Shown: one piece after another, positions 29,306-40,275 of the stretch
Numbering within the stretch: the stretch's first letter is position 1
Layout: each line of letters starts with the position of its first letter
Assembly: GCF_003416885.1 (NCBI RefSeq)
Contig: NZ_QVPD01000007.1
Coordinates: 13,039-77,038 of the forward strand
Reading direction: 5' to 3'
Source: Cognatiluteimonas weifangensis
GTDB taxonomy: Bacteria > Pseudomonadota > Gammaproteobacteria > Xanthomonadales > Xanthomonadaceae
Length of the DNA: 64,000 nt
The notes under the pieces: model-generated
Database searches by the model: none
Told to the model about the DNA's origin: nothing
What the model saw: only the letters and a program-made list of their open reading frames with translations
Position numbers and translations under genes: made by a program

Positions 29306-29488
29306 TCACTCGAATCCCCGGCCTTCACCGGCTCCCTCGCGGGAGACGCCGTCGCGGATACGGCAGATGCGCTTGAAGGTCGGGATGATCTTCCCGTCGT
29401 GGGTGACGACGACGATGGTGGTCCGGCACTGGCGCGCCATCCGGTCGAGGATGCGGATCGCCGCCAGCACGCGCTCGCGAACCGGGGC
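29306..29488 (-). pseudogene. Remnant C-terminus of an ABC transporter ATPase
   Basis: Between tetR and hlyD the minus strand, in the same phase as tetR after its stop, encodes about 60 codons including TTIVVVTHDGKIIPTFKR and IRDGVSREGAGEGRGFE before a TGA. VTHD is the H-loop of an ABC ATPase, and the following part resembles the tail of LolD/DevA/MacB-type ATPases. The Walker A, signature and Walker B parts are absent and no start codon fits. It is best read as what is left after a deletion, perhaps of an older exporter gene at this site. Confidence 0.6.
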
Positions 29489-29512
29489 GTTGGCGCAGGG
29501 GCAGAGCTGCCA

Positions 29513-30121
29513 TCACCGGCTCCGGACCAGGCCGCGACGGTAGACGGCGAACACGCCGGGCGCATTGGCGCGGATGGCCTGCACGTTGCCCGCGATCAGC
29601 GACTGCATCACCAGGCCCTGGATGGAACCGACGAACAGCGTGGCGGCCGCACCGGCATCCAGGTCGGCCGCCAGCTCGCCCTGCGCCTTGCCCTGCTCGA
29701 TCAGGCGCTGCACACGCGCGCCGTAACCGCCGGTCAGGGTGCGCACCATCTGCTTGGCGGGGGAATCCTCGGCGCGCTGCAACTCGCCGAACAGCATCCG
29801 CGGCACGCCGGGGTGCTGCACGATGAAATCGATGTGGGCCAGGAACACGGCCTCCAGCGCGGCCAGCGGCGAGGCCGCCGCCGCGATCGCCTTGTCGACC
29901 CGGCCGAGCAGGCGCTCGGCGACCCATTCCATGACCGCCTGCAGGATCGCGCTCTTGTTCGGGAAATGCCGGAACAGCGCGCCCTGGGTCAGGCCCATGC
30001 GCTGGGCGATGGCCGCGGTGGTGATGTCGGTGGGGTTCTGTTCCGCCGCCAGCTGGACCACCGTTTCCACGGTCACGGCCTTGCGTTCGTCGGCCGGGAG
30101 GTGCTTGGGCAGCGCGCGCAT
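29513..30121 (-). CDS. TetR/AcrR family transcriptional regulator
   Basis: A 202-residue repressor-type regulator. The helix-turn-helix is at residues 33-60 (ITTAAIAQRMGLTQGALFRHFPNKSAIL); the remaining helices form the ligand and dimer domain. The ATG at 30121 is chosen because upstream sequence, though open, runs through the inverted repeat at 30134-30151. It is the first gene of the minus-strand block. By position it probably represses itself and the exporter operon downstream and responds to an exported compound; the ligand is not predictable. Confidence 0.9.
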   Translation of the reverse strand: MRALPKHLPADERKAVTVETVVQLAAEQNPTDITTAAIAQRMGLTQGALFRHFPNKSAILQAVMEWVAERLLGRVDKAIAAAASPLAALEAVFLAHIDFIVQHPGVPRMLFGELQRAEDSPAKQMVRTLTGGYGARVQRLIEQGKAQGELAADLDAGAAATLFVGSIQGLVMQSLIAGNVQAIRANAPGVFAVYRRGLVRSR

Positions 30122-30133
30122 GCGGATTCCTAA

Positions 30134-30151
30134 AGTAAGTGAACGATTACT
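30134..30151 (-). promoter_or_regulatory. Candidate TetR operator
   Basis: AGTAA and TTACT form an inverted repeat eight bases apart, 13 bases upstream of the tetR start, in an AT-rich patch of otherwise GC-rich DNA. Binding is inferred from position and symmetry only. The rest of the gap to mutS (30152-30411) shows no other element. Confidence 0.55.
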
Positions 30152-30411
30152 ATCTTTCGGATTCACGCCCCCGTTGTCAAGGCCTCCAGCCCGACCCCGG
30201 GACCACCCCCGCCTTCGCGGCCCGGTTCGCGCCAGGCAGCCGAAGCCGGCACAATCCCCGGTACGCCGGTGCACGTCGGGGAGTTTCTTGTCGCGCTGCG
30301 CCCGACCCCGCGACCGGGTTGCCGCGGGAGGATCCGTCGTTCCACGACGCACACCCTGACGCCGGCGCCGCGCCCGGCGGCACCGGTTTTCACTCCATCC
30401 CCCAACCCGCC

Positions 30412-33026
<2,615 letters not shown>

Positions 33027-33030
<4 letters not shown>

Positions 33031-33734
33031 ACGCGGTGCCGGCTCTTGCGGTGCGCGTCGACGCGCTGCTGCTGGGCAAGGCGGTGCCATACACGCGGCC
33101 GGGCAGCCGCAGCGCGATCGACAAGCGGCCGACGGACGCGCCGCTGGCGATCGGCGCGCTCGGCCTGGCCGGCGACGAGCAGGGCGACCTGCGCGTGCAT
33201 GGCGGCCCCGACAAGGCGATCCACCATTACGCCTTCGACCATTACCGCGGGTGGCGCGAGGAACTCGGCGCGCTGCCGCTGCTGCAGGCGCCGGGCGCGT
33301 TCGGCGAGAACATCAGCACCCGCGGCCTGACCGAAGCCGAGGTCTGCCTGGGCGATCGCTTCACCCTGGGCACCGCGCTGCTGGAAGTCAGCCAGGGCCG
33401 GCAGCCGTGCTGGAAACTCAGCGACCGCTTCGGCGTGCCCGACATGGCGCAGCGGGTCCAGGCCAGCGGCCGCACCGGCTGGTACTACCGGGTGCTGCAG
33501 CCGGGCGTCGCCGCAGCCGGCGACCTGCTGCGGCTCGACGCGCGCCCGTATCCCGACTGGCCGCTGCAGCGGCTGGGTGCGCTGCTGTTCGGGCGCGTGC
33601 TCGCGCCCGCGGCGCTGGAACCGGCCCTGCAGTTGCCGCTGGTGCCGTCGTGGCGGCGCCTGCTCGAGCGCCGCCTGCAGCACGGCGCCGCCGAGGACTG
33701 GGGCAAGCGCCTCGAGGGGCCGCCGCCGGGCTGA
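33027..33734 (+). CDS. MOSC domain protein (YiiM-like)
   Basis: A 235-residue protein with a MOSC domain, the fold that carries sulfur in molybdenum-cofactor sulfurases and in YiiM-type N-hydroxylated base reductases. Family features are [32 protein letters not shown], the conserved cysteine in [13 protein letters not shown] and [13 protein letters not shown]. The proposed start is GTG at 33027, overlapping the mutS TGA (GTGA); a GTG three codons later is an alternative. Coupling to mutS is implied by the overlap, but a functional link is not established. The C-terminal 45 residues are Arg and Leu-rich. Confidence 0.88.
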
Positions 33735-33798
33735 GCCGCATATCGCATCGCACCGCAGGCGTGTTGCCCATGCATGCTTCCTGCAGCCACCTGCCGCC

Positions 33799-33945
33799 AT
33801 GCCACCCGCGCCGGCGACCCTGCCGCCGCGCACTACCCGCTGCGCCCGCGTGCACCTCAACAAGGCGGCCGAGCGCGACTGCATGAAGGTCGATCCGGCC
33901 TGCACCGCCGGCGTTGCCGCGGCATTGGAGAAACTGGCGGACTAA
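33799..33945 (+). CDS. Possible 48-residue ORF, unrecognised
   Basis: The reading frame ends HLNKAAERDC, then MKVDPACTAGVAAALEKLAD. It is charged and helix-like with two cysteines, unlike the Arg/Pro-rich translations typical of false frames here. No good Shine-Dalgarno precedes the ATG at 33799. The stop overlaps the end of the opposite PLP-enzyme gene by four bases. It could be a real small protein, a remnant or chance. Confidence 0.25.
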   Translation: MPPAPATLPPRTTRCARVHLNKAAERDCMKVDPACTAGVAAALEKLAD

Positions 33946-35174
33946 GCACCCGCAGCGACGGACAGCGTCCGCCGCCGCCCGGCTGCATCGTCCGCCGGGC
34001 AGCGGGCCTCGGCACGCGCCAGCGCCTGCGCCAGGTCGTCCCACAGGTCTTCCACATCCTCGATGCCCACCGACAGCCGCAGCAGGCCGGGGGTGATGCC
34101 GGTGGCGGCGCGGGTGGCGTCGTCCACCACCCGATGGGTCAAGCCGGCCGGATGCTGGATCAGGGTGTCCACCGAGCCCAGGCTGACCGCCGGGGTCATC
34201 ACTTGCACCGCCGCCATGACCGCGGCCGCCGCCGCGTGGCCGGCGCGCATCTCGAAGGACATCAGCGTCCCCGGCCCGCACATCTGCGTGCCGACCAGGT
34301 GGGCATTGCGCACCTTGCCCAGCCCCGGGTAATCCACCCGCGACACCGCCGGATGTTCGGCCAGCCGCTGCGCCAGCACCCGAGCGTTGGCCTGCGCACG
34401 CTCGACCCGCAACGCCAGCGTCGGCAGGCCGCGGTGCAGCAGGTAGGCCGCCAGCGGATGCAGCAGCGCGCCGGTCGCCGCGCGCACGGTGCGCAGCGGC
34501 GCGGCGTGCGCCTCGTCGCAGCAGACCACGCCGGCAATCACGTCGCCGTGGCCGCCGAGGAACTTGGTCGCGCTGTGCAGCACGTAGGTCGCGCCCAGCG
34601 CAGCCGGCTGCTGCAGCACCGGGGTGGCGAAGGTGGAGTCGACCAGCACCGGCACGTCGCCGGCGGCGGCCACCACTGCGCGGATGTCGACCAGATCGAG
34701 GGTGGGATTGGCCGGCGTCTCGATCACCACCAGGGTGGTGTCGGCGCGGCGGCGCGCGGCGATCTGGCCGGCGTCGACGAACTCCGCCTCCAGCCCGCAC
34801 AAGCCGCTGGCCAGCAGATGGTCGGCGGTGCCGTACAGCGGCCGCACCACCAGCACATGGCCGCCGTGCTGGCGGCGCGCCAGCAGCACCGCGGTCAGCG
34901 CCGCCATGCCCGAGCCGTAGGCGACGCAGGCCTGGGTGCCTTCCAGTGCGGCGATGGCGTTTTCGGCGCGGGCCACGGTCGGGTTGTGCAGGCGCGCGTA
35001 GATCGGATTGGCGGCATCCGCCGCGCCGCCGACCAGGGCGTCGAAGCTGGCGGTCCCGACACCGAGGTCGGACACCGGGTAGGTGGTGGACAGGTCGAGC
35101 GGCGGCGCATGCACGCACAGGGTGGCGAAGTCCTCGCGGCCGGCATGGACGGCGGTGGTCTGGAAGCGGAGCAT
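33942..35174 (-). CDS. Cys/Met metabolism PLP-dependent enzyme (methionine gamma-lyase / cystathionine gamma-lyase type)
   Basis: A 410-residue fold-type I PLP enzyme of the trans-sulfuration family. PLP-binding elements are AYGSGMAALTAVLLA, IETPANPTLDLVDI and the Schiff-base lysine in HSATKFLGGHGDVIAG. The Cys in AGLTHR and other specificity positions cannot settle whether the reaction is methionine gamma-elimination, cystathionine cleavage or cystathionine synthesis. The divergent Lrp-type gene 81 bases away resembles the mdeA-mdeR arrangement of Pseudomonas putida, where the enzyme is methionine gamma-lyase; that favours a catabolic role but is inference. Confidence 0.9.
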   Translation of the reverse strand: MLRFQTTAVHAGREDFATLCVHAPPLDLSTTYPVSDLGVGTASFDALVGGAADAANPIYARLHNPTVARAENAIAALEGTQACVAYGSGMAALTAVLLARRQHGGHVLVVRPLYGTADHLLASGLCGLEAEFVDAGQIAARRRADTTLVVIETPANPTLDLVDIRAVVAAAGDVPVLVDSTFATPVLQQPAALGATYVLHSATKFLGGHGDVIAGVVCCDEAHAAPLRTVRAATGALLHPLAAYLLHRGLPTLALRVERAQANARVLAQRLAEHPAVSRVDYPGLGKVRNAHLVGTQMCGPGTLMSFEMRAGHAAAAAVMAAVQVMTPAVSLGSVDTLIQHPAGLTHRVVDDATRAATGITPGLLRLSVGIEDVEDLWDDLAQALARAEARCPADDAAGRRRTLSVAAGA

Positions 35175-35255
35175 GGCGAGCCTCGAAGCGGTGAATGCGG
35201 GCTATGCTAGAAGCCCATTCGGGTATCCATTCCGCTTTCGAACGATATTTCGCAA

Positions 35256-35738
35256 ATGGCGCTCTCCATCGTGCTCGACCGAATCGACTACGCCCTGCTC
35301 CGCCTGCTGCGGAAGAATGCGCGGCTGCCGAACAAGGACCTCGCCGCGAAAACCGGCATCGCGCCTTCCACGGCGCTGGAACGGGTGCGCCGCATGCGCG
35401 AGGCGCGGGTGCTGCTCGGCTACCACGCGGAAATCGCGCCGGCGGCGATCGGCATCGGCCTGCAGGCGATGGTGTCGGTGCGGCTGGCGAAGCACTCGCG
35501 CGCGCTGGTCGACTGCTTCCACCGGCACCTGCTGGACCTGTCGGAAGTGCTGGCCTGCTACCACGTCGCCGGCGCCGACGACTTCCTGGTCCACGTCGGC
35601 GTGCGCGACAGCGACCATCTGCGCGACTTCGCCCTGGCCGCCTTCACCGAACGCGAGGAAGTGGCCCACATCGAAACCCGGCTGATCTTCGAGTTCCAGC
35701 GCAACGTCGAGCTGCCGCCGTGGCCGGGCGGCGACTGA
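35256..35738 (+). CDS. Lrp/AsnC family transcriptional regulator
   Basis: A 160-residue regulator with an N-terminal helix-turn-helix (LDRIDYALLRLLRKNARLPNK, then IAPSTALERVRRM) and a C-terminal amino-acid-sensing RAM domain (about residues 70-150, GADDFLVHVGVRDSDHL). It is divergent from the PLP-enzyme gene across an 81-base, relatively AT-rich spacer that includes TTCGAACGATATTTCGCAA, a plausible site for both control regions. It probably activates or represses the neighbouring enzyme in response to an amino acid such as methionine. Confidence 0.92.
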   Translation: MALSIVLDRIDYALLRLLRKNARLPNKDLAAKTGIAPSTALERVRRMREARVLLGYHAEIAPAAIGIGLQAMVSVRLAKHSRALVDCFHRHLLDLSEVLACYHVAGADDFLVHVGVRDSDHLRDFALAAFTEREEVAHIETRLIFEFQRNVELPPWPGGD

Positions 35739-35766
35739 TCGCATCGGCATCGCACCGGCGCGCCTG

Positions 35767-35787
35767 GGCGCAAGGCAGCCTTGCGCC
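35767..35787 (+). terminator. Hairpin after the Lrp-type gene
   Basis: GGCGCAAGG and CCTTGCGCC form a perfect nine-base stem with a three-base loop, 29 bases past the stop codon. No T run follows, so this may be a weak terminator or an RNA end-stabilising hairpin. Confidence 0.4.
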
Positions 35788-35876
35788 TGGCGGGCCGGCC
35801 GCGTTCACCGGTGGCCTCGCGGGGGCCGGGCAAGCCGGAGGATCGCGCGGCCAGTCGCGCGCCCTCGCCGGCACCG

Positions 35877-36281
35877 CTACGACGCGTCGAGGTCGCCCAG
35901 CGCGCGGATCAGGCGCCGCGCGCGCTTGTCGGGCTTGTGCTCGGGCGCGCGGTAACCGGCCCGCGCGGCGGCACGGGTCGCACGCTCGGCGTCGCGGCGC
36001 ACGCGCGAGACTTCGGACTCGGCGTACAGCGCCTGCGCGACGCTGGCCGGCCCGCGCGTGTCCGCCAGCGCCAGCACCGTCACCTCGAACAGTTCGCCGG
36101 AACGCTCCACGCGCAGCGCTTCGCCGCCGCGCAGCAGTCGCGCCGGCTTGGCGCGCTGGCCCTCGACCTCGACCTTGCCGGTTTCGACGGCCTGCCTGGC
36201 CAGGCTGCGCGTCCTGAAGAAACGCGCGGCCCACAGCCAGACGTCGATACGCACGCCGGCGGTCGCGGGAGCGGTGGTCAT
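35877..36281 (-). CDS. S4-domain RNA-binding protein, Hsp15 (HslR)-like
   Basis: A 134-residue basic protein. The S4 RNA-binding domain occupies the first half (RIDVWLWAARFFRTRSLARQAVETGKVEVEGQRAKPARLL), and the C-terminal part is rich in Arg and Lys, as in Hsp15, which rescues stalled 50S subunits carrying peptidyl-tRNA. The ATG at 36281 is the first good start; a long open frame further upstream is a shadow of rplS. It follows the rplS terminator on the same strand, so it may have its own weak promoter in 36282-36360. Confidence 0.88.
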   Translation of the reverse strand: MTTAPATAGVRIDVWLWAARFFRTRSLARQAVETGKVEVEGQRAKPARLLRGGEALRVERSGELFEVTVLALADTRGPASVAQALYAESEVSRVRRDAERATRAAARAGYRAPEHKPDKRARRLIRALGDLDAS

Positions 36282-36360
36282 GAGCTCACCATAGCGCGGG
36301 ACGCCCGCTGACGGCGGCCAGCCGCAGACGGAAAATGCCGATCGGCCGCCCCGGAAACGG

Positions 36361-36386
36361 AAAAGACCGCCACGCGGGCGGTCTTT
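36361..36386 (-). terminator. Rho-independent terminator after rplS
   Basis: GACCGCC and GGCGGTC pair around a five-base loop, with AAAA on one side and TTT on the other. On the minus strand it reads stem, then TTTTCC, just after the rplS stop; it could work in both directions. Confidence 0.82.
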
Positions 36387-36406
36387 CCGGAAACCTGGCG
36401 CCAGGC

Positions 36407-36811
36407 TTACTCGGCGGCGGCAGCGGCCGCGGCCTTGGCCTTGGCATTGCCGGCCAGGTCTTCCCGGATCCGCGCCTTCTTGCCTTCCAGCCCGCGCAGG
36501 TAGTACAGCTTGCCCGAGCGCACCGCGCCGCGGCGCTTGACCTGCACCGAGTCGATGCTGGCGCTGTGGGTCTGGAACACACGCTCCACGCCGTAGCCGT
36601 GCGAGATCTTGCGCACGGTGAAGGCGGAGTTCAGGCCGGCGTTCTTCTTGGCGATGACCACGCCCTCGTAGGCCTGGACGCGCTCGCGGTTGCCTTCCTT
36701 GACCTTGACGTTGACGACGACGGTGTCGCCCGGGCCGAAGGCCGGCAGCTGGCGCTGCACCTGTTCGGTCTCGAAATTCTGCAGCAGCGTGTGGAGCGAG
36801 GGCTTGTTCAT
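36407..36811 (-). CDS. rplS: 50S ribosomal protein L19
   Basis: A 134-residue ribosomal protein at the 30S-50S interface. [37 protein letters not shown] and [20 protein letters not shown] are unmistakable. The last dozen residues are an Ala-rich tail ([12 protein letters not shown]) not present in E. coli L19. It is the last gene of the rpsP-rimM-trmD-rplS unit, 139 bases after trmD, with a TATAAT element in that gap suggesting an additional promoter. Confidence 0.98.
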   Translation of the reverse strand: MNKPSLHTLLQNFETEQVQRQLPAFGPGDTVVVNVKVKEGNRERVQAYEGVVIAKKNAGLNSAFTVRKISHGYGVERVFQTHSASIDSVQVKRRGAVRSGKLYYLRGLEGKKARIREDLAGNAKAKAAAAAAAE

Positions 36812-36915
36812 GGGTGTCGGCCTGTTGGAATGCCGGGTCGCCTCGGGGGCGCCGGGCTGTTGTAGCGCGAGTGCACGTGGACCCGCGTCTTGGCGTGGAT
36901 GCAGCGAAGCCGCGC

Positions 36916-36921
36916 ATTATA
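36916..36921 (-). promoter_or_regulatory. Candidate -10 element for rplS
   Basis: TATAAT on the minus strand in the trmD-rplS gap, about 105 bases before the rplS start. No good -35 hexamer is seen 16-18 bases upstream. It implies extra rplS expression independent of the operon promoter. Confidence 0.5.
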
Positions 36922-36950
36922 GCGGCAGTTTTCCGTCTCGCGCCAGCGGC

Positions 36951-37727
36951 TTACCCGGTTTTCCCGGGCCCGGCCGCGGACTCGGCCAGGAACGCGTCCA
37001 GCAGCGCCCGGTCGGCGGCGGACAGCGCCTGGCGGTCGATCAGGTCCGGGCGCCGCAGCCAGGTCCGGCCCAGCGCCTGCTGCCGCCGCCAGCGGGCGAT
37101 CGCGGCATGGTTGCCCGACAGCAGCACCGACGGCACGACGCCCAGGGCGTGCTCGACCGGGCGGGTGTAATGCGGGCAGTCCAGCAGCAGCGGGCCGTCC
37201 CCGGCGTCCGCCCCGAAACTGTCCTGGGCCGCCGACTCGGCGTCGTTGAGGGCGCCCTCCTGCAGGCGCGCCACCGCGTCGATGACCACCGCGGCCGCCA
37301 GCTCGCCGCCGGACAGCACGTAGTCGCCGATCGACAGCTCCTCGTCGACCTCGGCCGCGACCAGGCGCTCGTCGATCCCCTCGTAGCGGCCGCAGAGCAG
37401 GATCAGGCGCTCGCGCGCGGCCAGTTCGCGGACCCTGGCCTGGGTCAGGCGTTGGCCCTGGGGGCTGAGATAGCTGACCCTGGCCGGCGCCGGATCGGCC
37501 GCGCGCGCCGCGGCCAGGCAGGCCCGCAGCGGGTCGACCAGCATCACCATGCCCGGGCCGCCGCCGAACGGGCGGTCGTCGACCCGGCGGTAGCTGCCCT
37601 CGGCGTAGTCGCGCGGATTCCAGCCGTGCAGCGACAGCAGCCCCCGCTCCAGCGCCCGCCCGACCACGCCATGGCCGGCGAGCTGGGCGACGAAGTCCGG
37701 GAACAGGCTGACGATATCGATGCGCAT
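36951..37727 (-). CDS. trmD: tRNA (guanine-37-N1)-methyltransferase TrmD
   Basis: A 258-residue SPOUT methyltransferase that makes m1G37 in tRNAs reading CNN codons and prevents frameshifting. The trefoil-knot SAM site is visible in [15 protein letters not shown] and [15 protein letters not shown], with [13 protein letters not shown] near the N-terminus. The ATG at 37727 has GGGAG five bases upstream; a GTG two codons earlier is possible but too close to that ribosome site. It lies 15 bases after rimM. Confidence 0.97.
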   Translation of the reverse strand: MRIDIVSLFPDFVAQLAGHGVVGRALERGLLSLHGWNPRDYAEGSYRRVDDRPFGGGPGMVMLVDPLRACLAAARAADPAPARVSYLSPQGQRLTQARVRELAARERLILLCGRYEGIDERLVAAEVDEELSIGDYVLSGGELAAAVVIDAVARLQEGALNDAESAAQDSFGADAGDGPLLLDCPHYTRPVEHALGVVPSVLLSGNHAAIARWRRQQALGRTWLRRPDLIDRQALSAADRALLDAFLAESAAGPGKTG

Positions 37728-37742
37728 GCCCACTCCCGGCTG

Positions 37743-38270
37743 CTAGAACTCCGCATCCCAGTCGACCGTGACCGTGCCGGCCGCGAAATCCACCGCGCGG
37801 ATGAATGCGGGTTCGACGAACGGGATCATGCGCTCGCGCTCACCCTGCACCACCAGCACGTCGTTGGCGCCGGTGGCGAACAGGTGCGAGACGGTGCCCA
37901 GGTCCACGCCCTCCAGGTTCACCACCCGCAGGCCTTCCAGGTCCACCCAGTAGTACTCGCCGGGCGCGGGCGGCGGCAGCGCCGAACGCGGCACCCAGAC
38001 TTCGGTGCCGCGCAGCGCCTCGGCGGCATCGCGGTCGGCGACTTCCGAAAATGTGGCGACCAGGCCCTTGGCCGTTTCCCGGCCGCGCGCGCCGGCTAGT
38101 GCGCGTTCGCGGCCCTGCGGATCGCGCAGGGTCCAGGGCTGGTAGCGGAAGATCGCGGCGGCGGGCTGGGTGAACGATTCCAGCTTCAGCTCGCCACGCA
38201 CGCCGAAGGCGCCGTGGATCCGGCCCAGCAGAATCATCTGCTGCACGGCGGACGGCGCCCGGGGTTCCAT
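37743..38270 (-). CDS. rimM: 16S rRNA maturation factor RimM
   Basis: A 175-residue factor with an N-terminal RimM barrel ([22 protein letters not shown]) and a C-terminal PRC barrel ([30 protein letters not shown]). It binds S19 and helps assemble the 30S head. The start chosen is [11 protein letters not shown]; an ATG six codons upstream is also in frame. It sits between rpsP and trmD, the canonical order. Confidence 0.96.
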   Translation of the reverse strand: MEPRAPSAVQQMILLGRIHGAFGVRGELKLESFTQPAAAIFRYQPWTLRDPQGRERALAGARGRETAKGLVATFSEVADRDAAEALRGTEVWVPRSALPPPAPGEYYWVDLEGLRVVNLEGVDLGTVSHLFATGANDVLVVQGERERMIPFVEPAFIRAVDFAAGTVTVDWDAEF

Positions 38271-38303
38271 GTCGGCGACGGACCGCACGCAGCGGTCCGC
38301 GGA

Positions 38304-38561
38304 TCAGGCCGCGGTCGCGGCCTTGCTGACCTGCTTGTACAGGTCGGCGACCTTGTCGCTCAGCTGCGCACCCTGGCCCACCCAGTGCTGCACGCGCGCG
38401 ACATCGAGCTCGACGCGCTTCTCGCCGCCGGTCGCGACCGGGTTGTAGAAGCCCACGCGCTCGATGTTGCGGCCGTCGCGGGCGCTGCGGCTGTCGGTGA
38501 CGATGATGTGGTAGAAGGGGCGCTTCTTGGCGCCGCCACGGGTGAGGCGGATCTTGACCAT
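38304..38561 (-). CDS. rpsP: 30S ribosomal protein S16
   Basis: An 85-residue ribosomal protein: [20 protein letters not shown] and [16 protein letters not shown] are diagnostic. The ATG of MVKIRL is chosen; upstream open sequence overlaps the promoter. It is the first gene of the rpsP operon and 33 bases before rimM. Confidence 0.98.
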   Translation of the reverse strand: MVKIRLTRGGAKKRPFYHIIVTDSRSARDGRNIERVGFYNPVATGGEKRVELDVARVQHWVGQGAQLSDKVADLYKQVSKAATAA

Positions 38562-38609
38562 GGTGGTTGCGGTGTTGCCCAGCTGCCGGGATGGCAGGGT
38601 AAGCCGGCA

Positions 38610-38615
38610 ATTGTA
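38610..38615 (-). promoter_or_regulatory. Candidate -10 element for the rpsP operon
   Basis: TACAAT on the minus strand about 50 bases before rpsP. The best -35 match at 17-base spacing is weak (TTCCCC). Position between ffh and rpsP fits the operon promoter. Confidence 0.45.
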
Positions 38616-38697
38616 AGCCATTGATCCGGGCCGGGGAAAGCCCGGGCGCCGGTCCCCCTCCAGCCGGTTCGCTCCGGTCGGGCAAGCAGCGCCGGCT

Positions 38698-40062
38698 TCA
38701 GCGGAACGGCATCCCCCCGCGCCCCATCATGCCCTGCATCCCGCGCATGAGCCCCTTCATGCCGCCGCGGCCCATCTTCGCCATCATCTTTTCCATCTGC
38801 TGGTACTGCTTCATCAGCTTGTTGACGTCGGCCGGCGCCATGCCGGCGCCGCGGGCGATGCGGGCGCGGCGCGAGCCGTTGAGCAGCGCCGGGTTGCGGC
38901 GCTCCTTCTTGGTCATCGAATTGATGATCGCGACCATCCGCGGCACTTCCTTGCCGGTGACCTGGGCCTTGACGTGGTCGGGGATCTGGCCGACGCCGGG
39001 CAGCTTGTCCATCAGCCCGGCCAGGCCGCCCATGTTCTGCATCTGCTCGAGCTGGTCGCGCATGTCGTTGAGGTCGAACTTGCGGCCCTTGGCGACCTTC
39101 TCGGCCAGCTTCTGCGCCTTGTCGCGGTCGACCTGCTGCTCGACTTGCTCCACCAGCGACAGCACGTCGCCCATGTCGAGGATGCGGCTGGCGACGCGAT
39201 CGGGATGGAACACGTCCAGGCCGTCGGTCTTCTCGCCGGTGCCGATGAACTTGATCGGCTTGCCGGTGATGTAGCGCACGCTCAACGCGGCGCCACCGCG
39301 GGCGTCGCCGTCGGTCTTGGTCAGCACCACGCCGGTCAGCGGCAGCGCCTCGCTGAAGTGCTTGGCGGTCGTCGCCGCGTCCTGGCCGGTCATGGAATCG
39401 ACCACGAACAGGGTCTCGGCCGGGTTCGCGGCCGCGTGCAGCGCCTTGATCTCGGCCATCATCGCGGCGTCGATGCTGGTGCGGCCGGCGGTATCGACGA
39501 TCAGCACGTCGACATAGGACTTGCGGGCGTCCTCGATCGCGGCGCGGACGATGGCCTCGGGCTGCTGCGAGGCGTCCGACGCGAAGAACAGCACGCCGAC
39601 CTGCTGCGCCAGCGTCTTCAGCTGCTCGATCGCGGCCGGACGGTAGACGTCGGCGCTGACCACCATCACTTTCTTCTTGCGCCGTTCTTTCAGGTGCCTG
39701 GCGAGCTTGGCCACGGTGGTGGTCTTGCCCGCGCCCTGCAGGCCGGCCATCAGGATCACCGCCGGCGCCGGCACATTGAGATTGAGGTCGCTGGCCTGCG
39801 CGCCCATCACCGCGGTCAGCTCGTCGCGGACAATCCGGATCAGCGCCTGGCCGGGGGTCAGCGATTTCAGCACTTCCTGCCCGACCGCACGCACCTTGAT
39901 CCGCTGGATCAGCGCCTGCACCACCGGCAGCGCGACGTCGGCCTCGAGCAGCGCGATCCGCACCTCGCGGGTGGCCTCGGTGATGTTGGATTCGGTCAGC
40001 CGGCCGCGGCCGCGCAGGCGCTCGATGGTGCCGGACAGGCGCTGGGTCAGGGATTCGAACAT
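38698..40062 (-). CDS. ffh: Signal recognition particle protein Ffh
   Basis: A 454-residue GTPase that delivers membrane proteins to the translocon with 4.5S RNA. The N domain begins [24 protein letters not shown]; the G domain has [28 protein letters not shown] and [14 protein letters not shown]; the Met-rich M domain ends [38 protein letters not shown]. The start is the ATG at 40062, the family N-terminus. It is upstream of rpsP on the same strand and divergent from the CcsA-like gene. Confidence 0.99.
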   Translation of the reverse strand: MFESLTQRLSGTIERLRGRGRLTESNITEATREVRIALLEADVALPVVQALIQRIKVRAVGQEVLKSLTPGQALIRIVRDELTAVMGAQASDLNLNVPAPAVILMAGLQGAGKTTTVAKLARHLKERRKKKVMVVSADVYRPAAIEQLKTLAQQVGVLFFASDASQQPEAIVRAAIEDARKSYVDVLIVDTAGRTSIDAAMMAEIKALHAAANPAETLFVVDSMTGQDAATTAKHFSEALPLTGVVLTKTDGDARGGAALSVRYITGKPIKFIGTGEKTDGLDVFHPDRVASRILDMGDVLSLVEQVEQQVDRDKAQKLAEKVAKGRKFDLNDMRDQLEQMQNMGGLAGLMDKLPGVGQIPDHVKAQVTGKEVPRMVAIINSMTKKERRNPALLNGSRRARIARGAGMAPADVNKLMKQYQQMEKMMAKMGRGGMKGLMRGMQGMMGRGGMPFR

Positions 40063-40094
40063 GGGCGCGGAAACCGTGCGGAAAACGGGCGCAA

Positions 40095-40100
40095 AGTATA
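40095..40100 (-). promoter_or_regulatory. Candidate -10 element for ffh
   Basis: TATACT on the minus strand in GGCTATACTTT, 33 bases before the ffh start. The same GGCTATACTTT string precedes ribF. No clear -35. Confidence 0.45.
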
Positions 40101-40275
40101 GCCGGGCGCGCGCGGCGCCCCGCGGCACTGCCGTCGGAGCCGCAACCTCGCGCGGTCGCTGGCCGGCCGCGCCCGCGCCCGCCGCCGGCGCGGAAACGCT
40201 GCGGCTCGCGGCCAAGGCCCGGAGAATGCGCCGCGGGCCGGTGCCGCCCCTGCGCGGCTATGCGAAACTGCCGCG

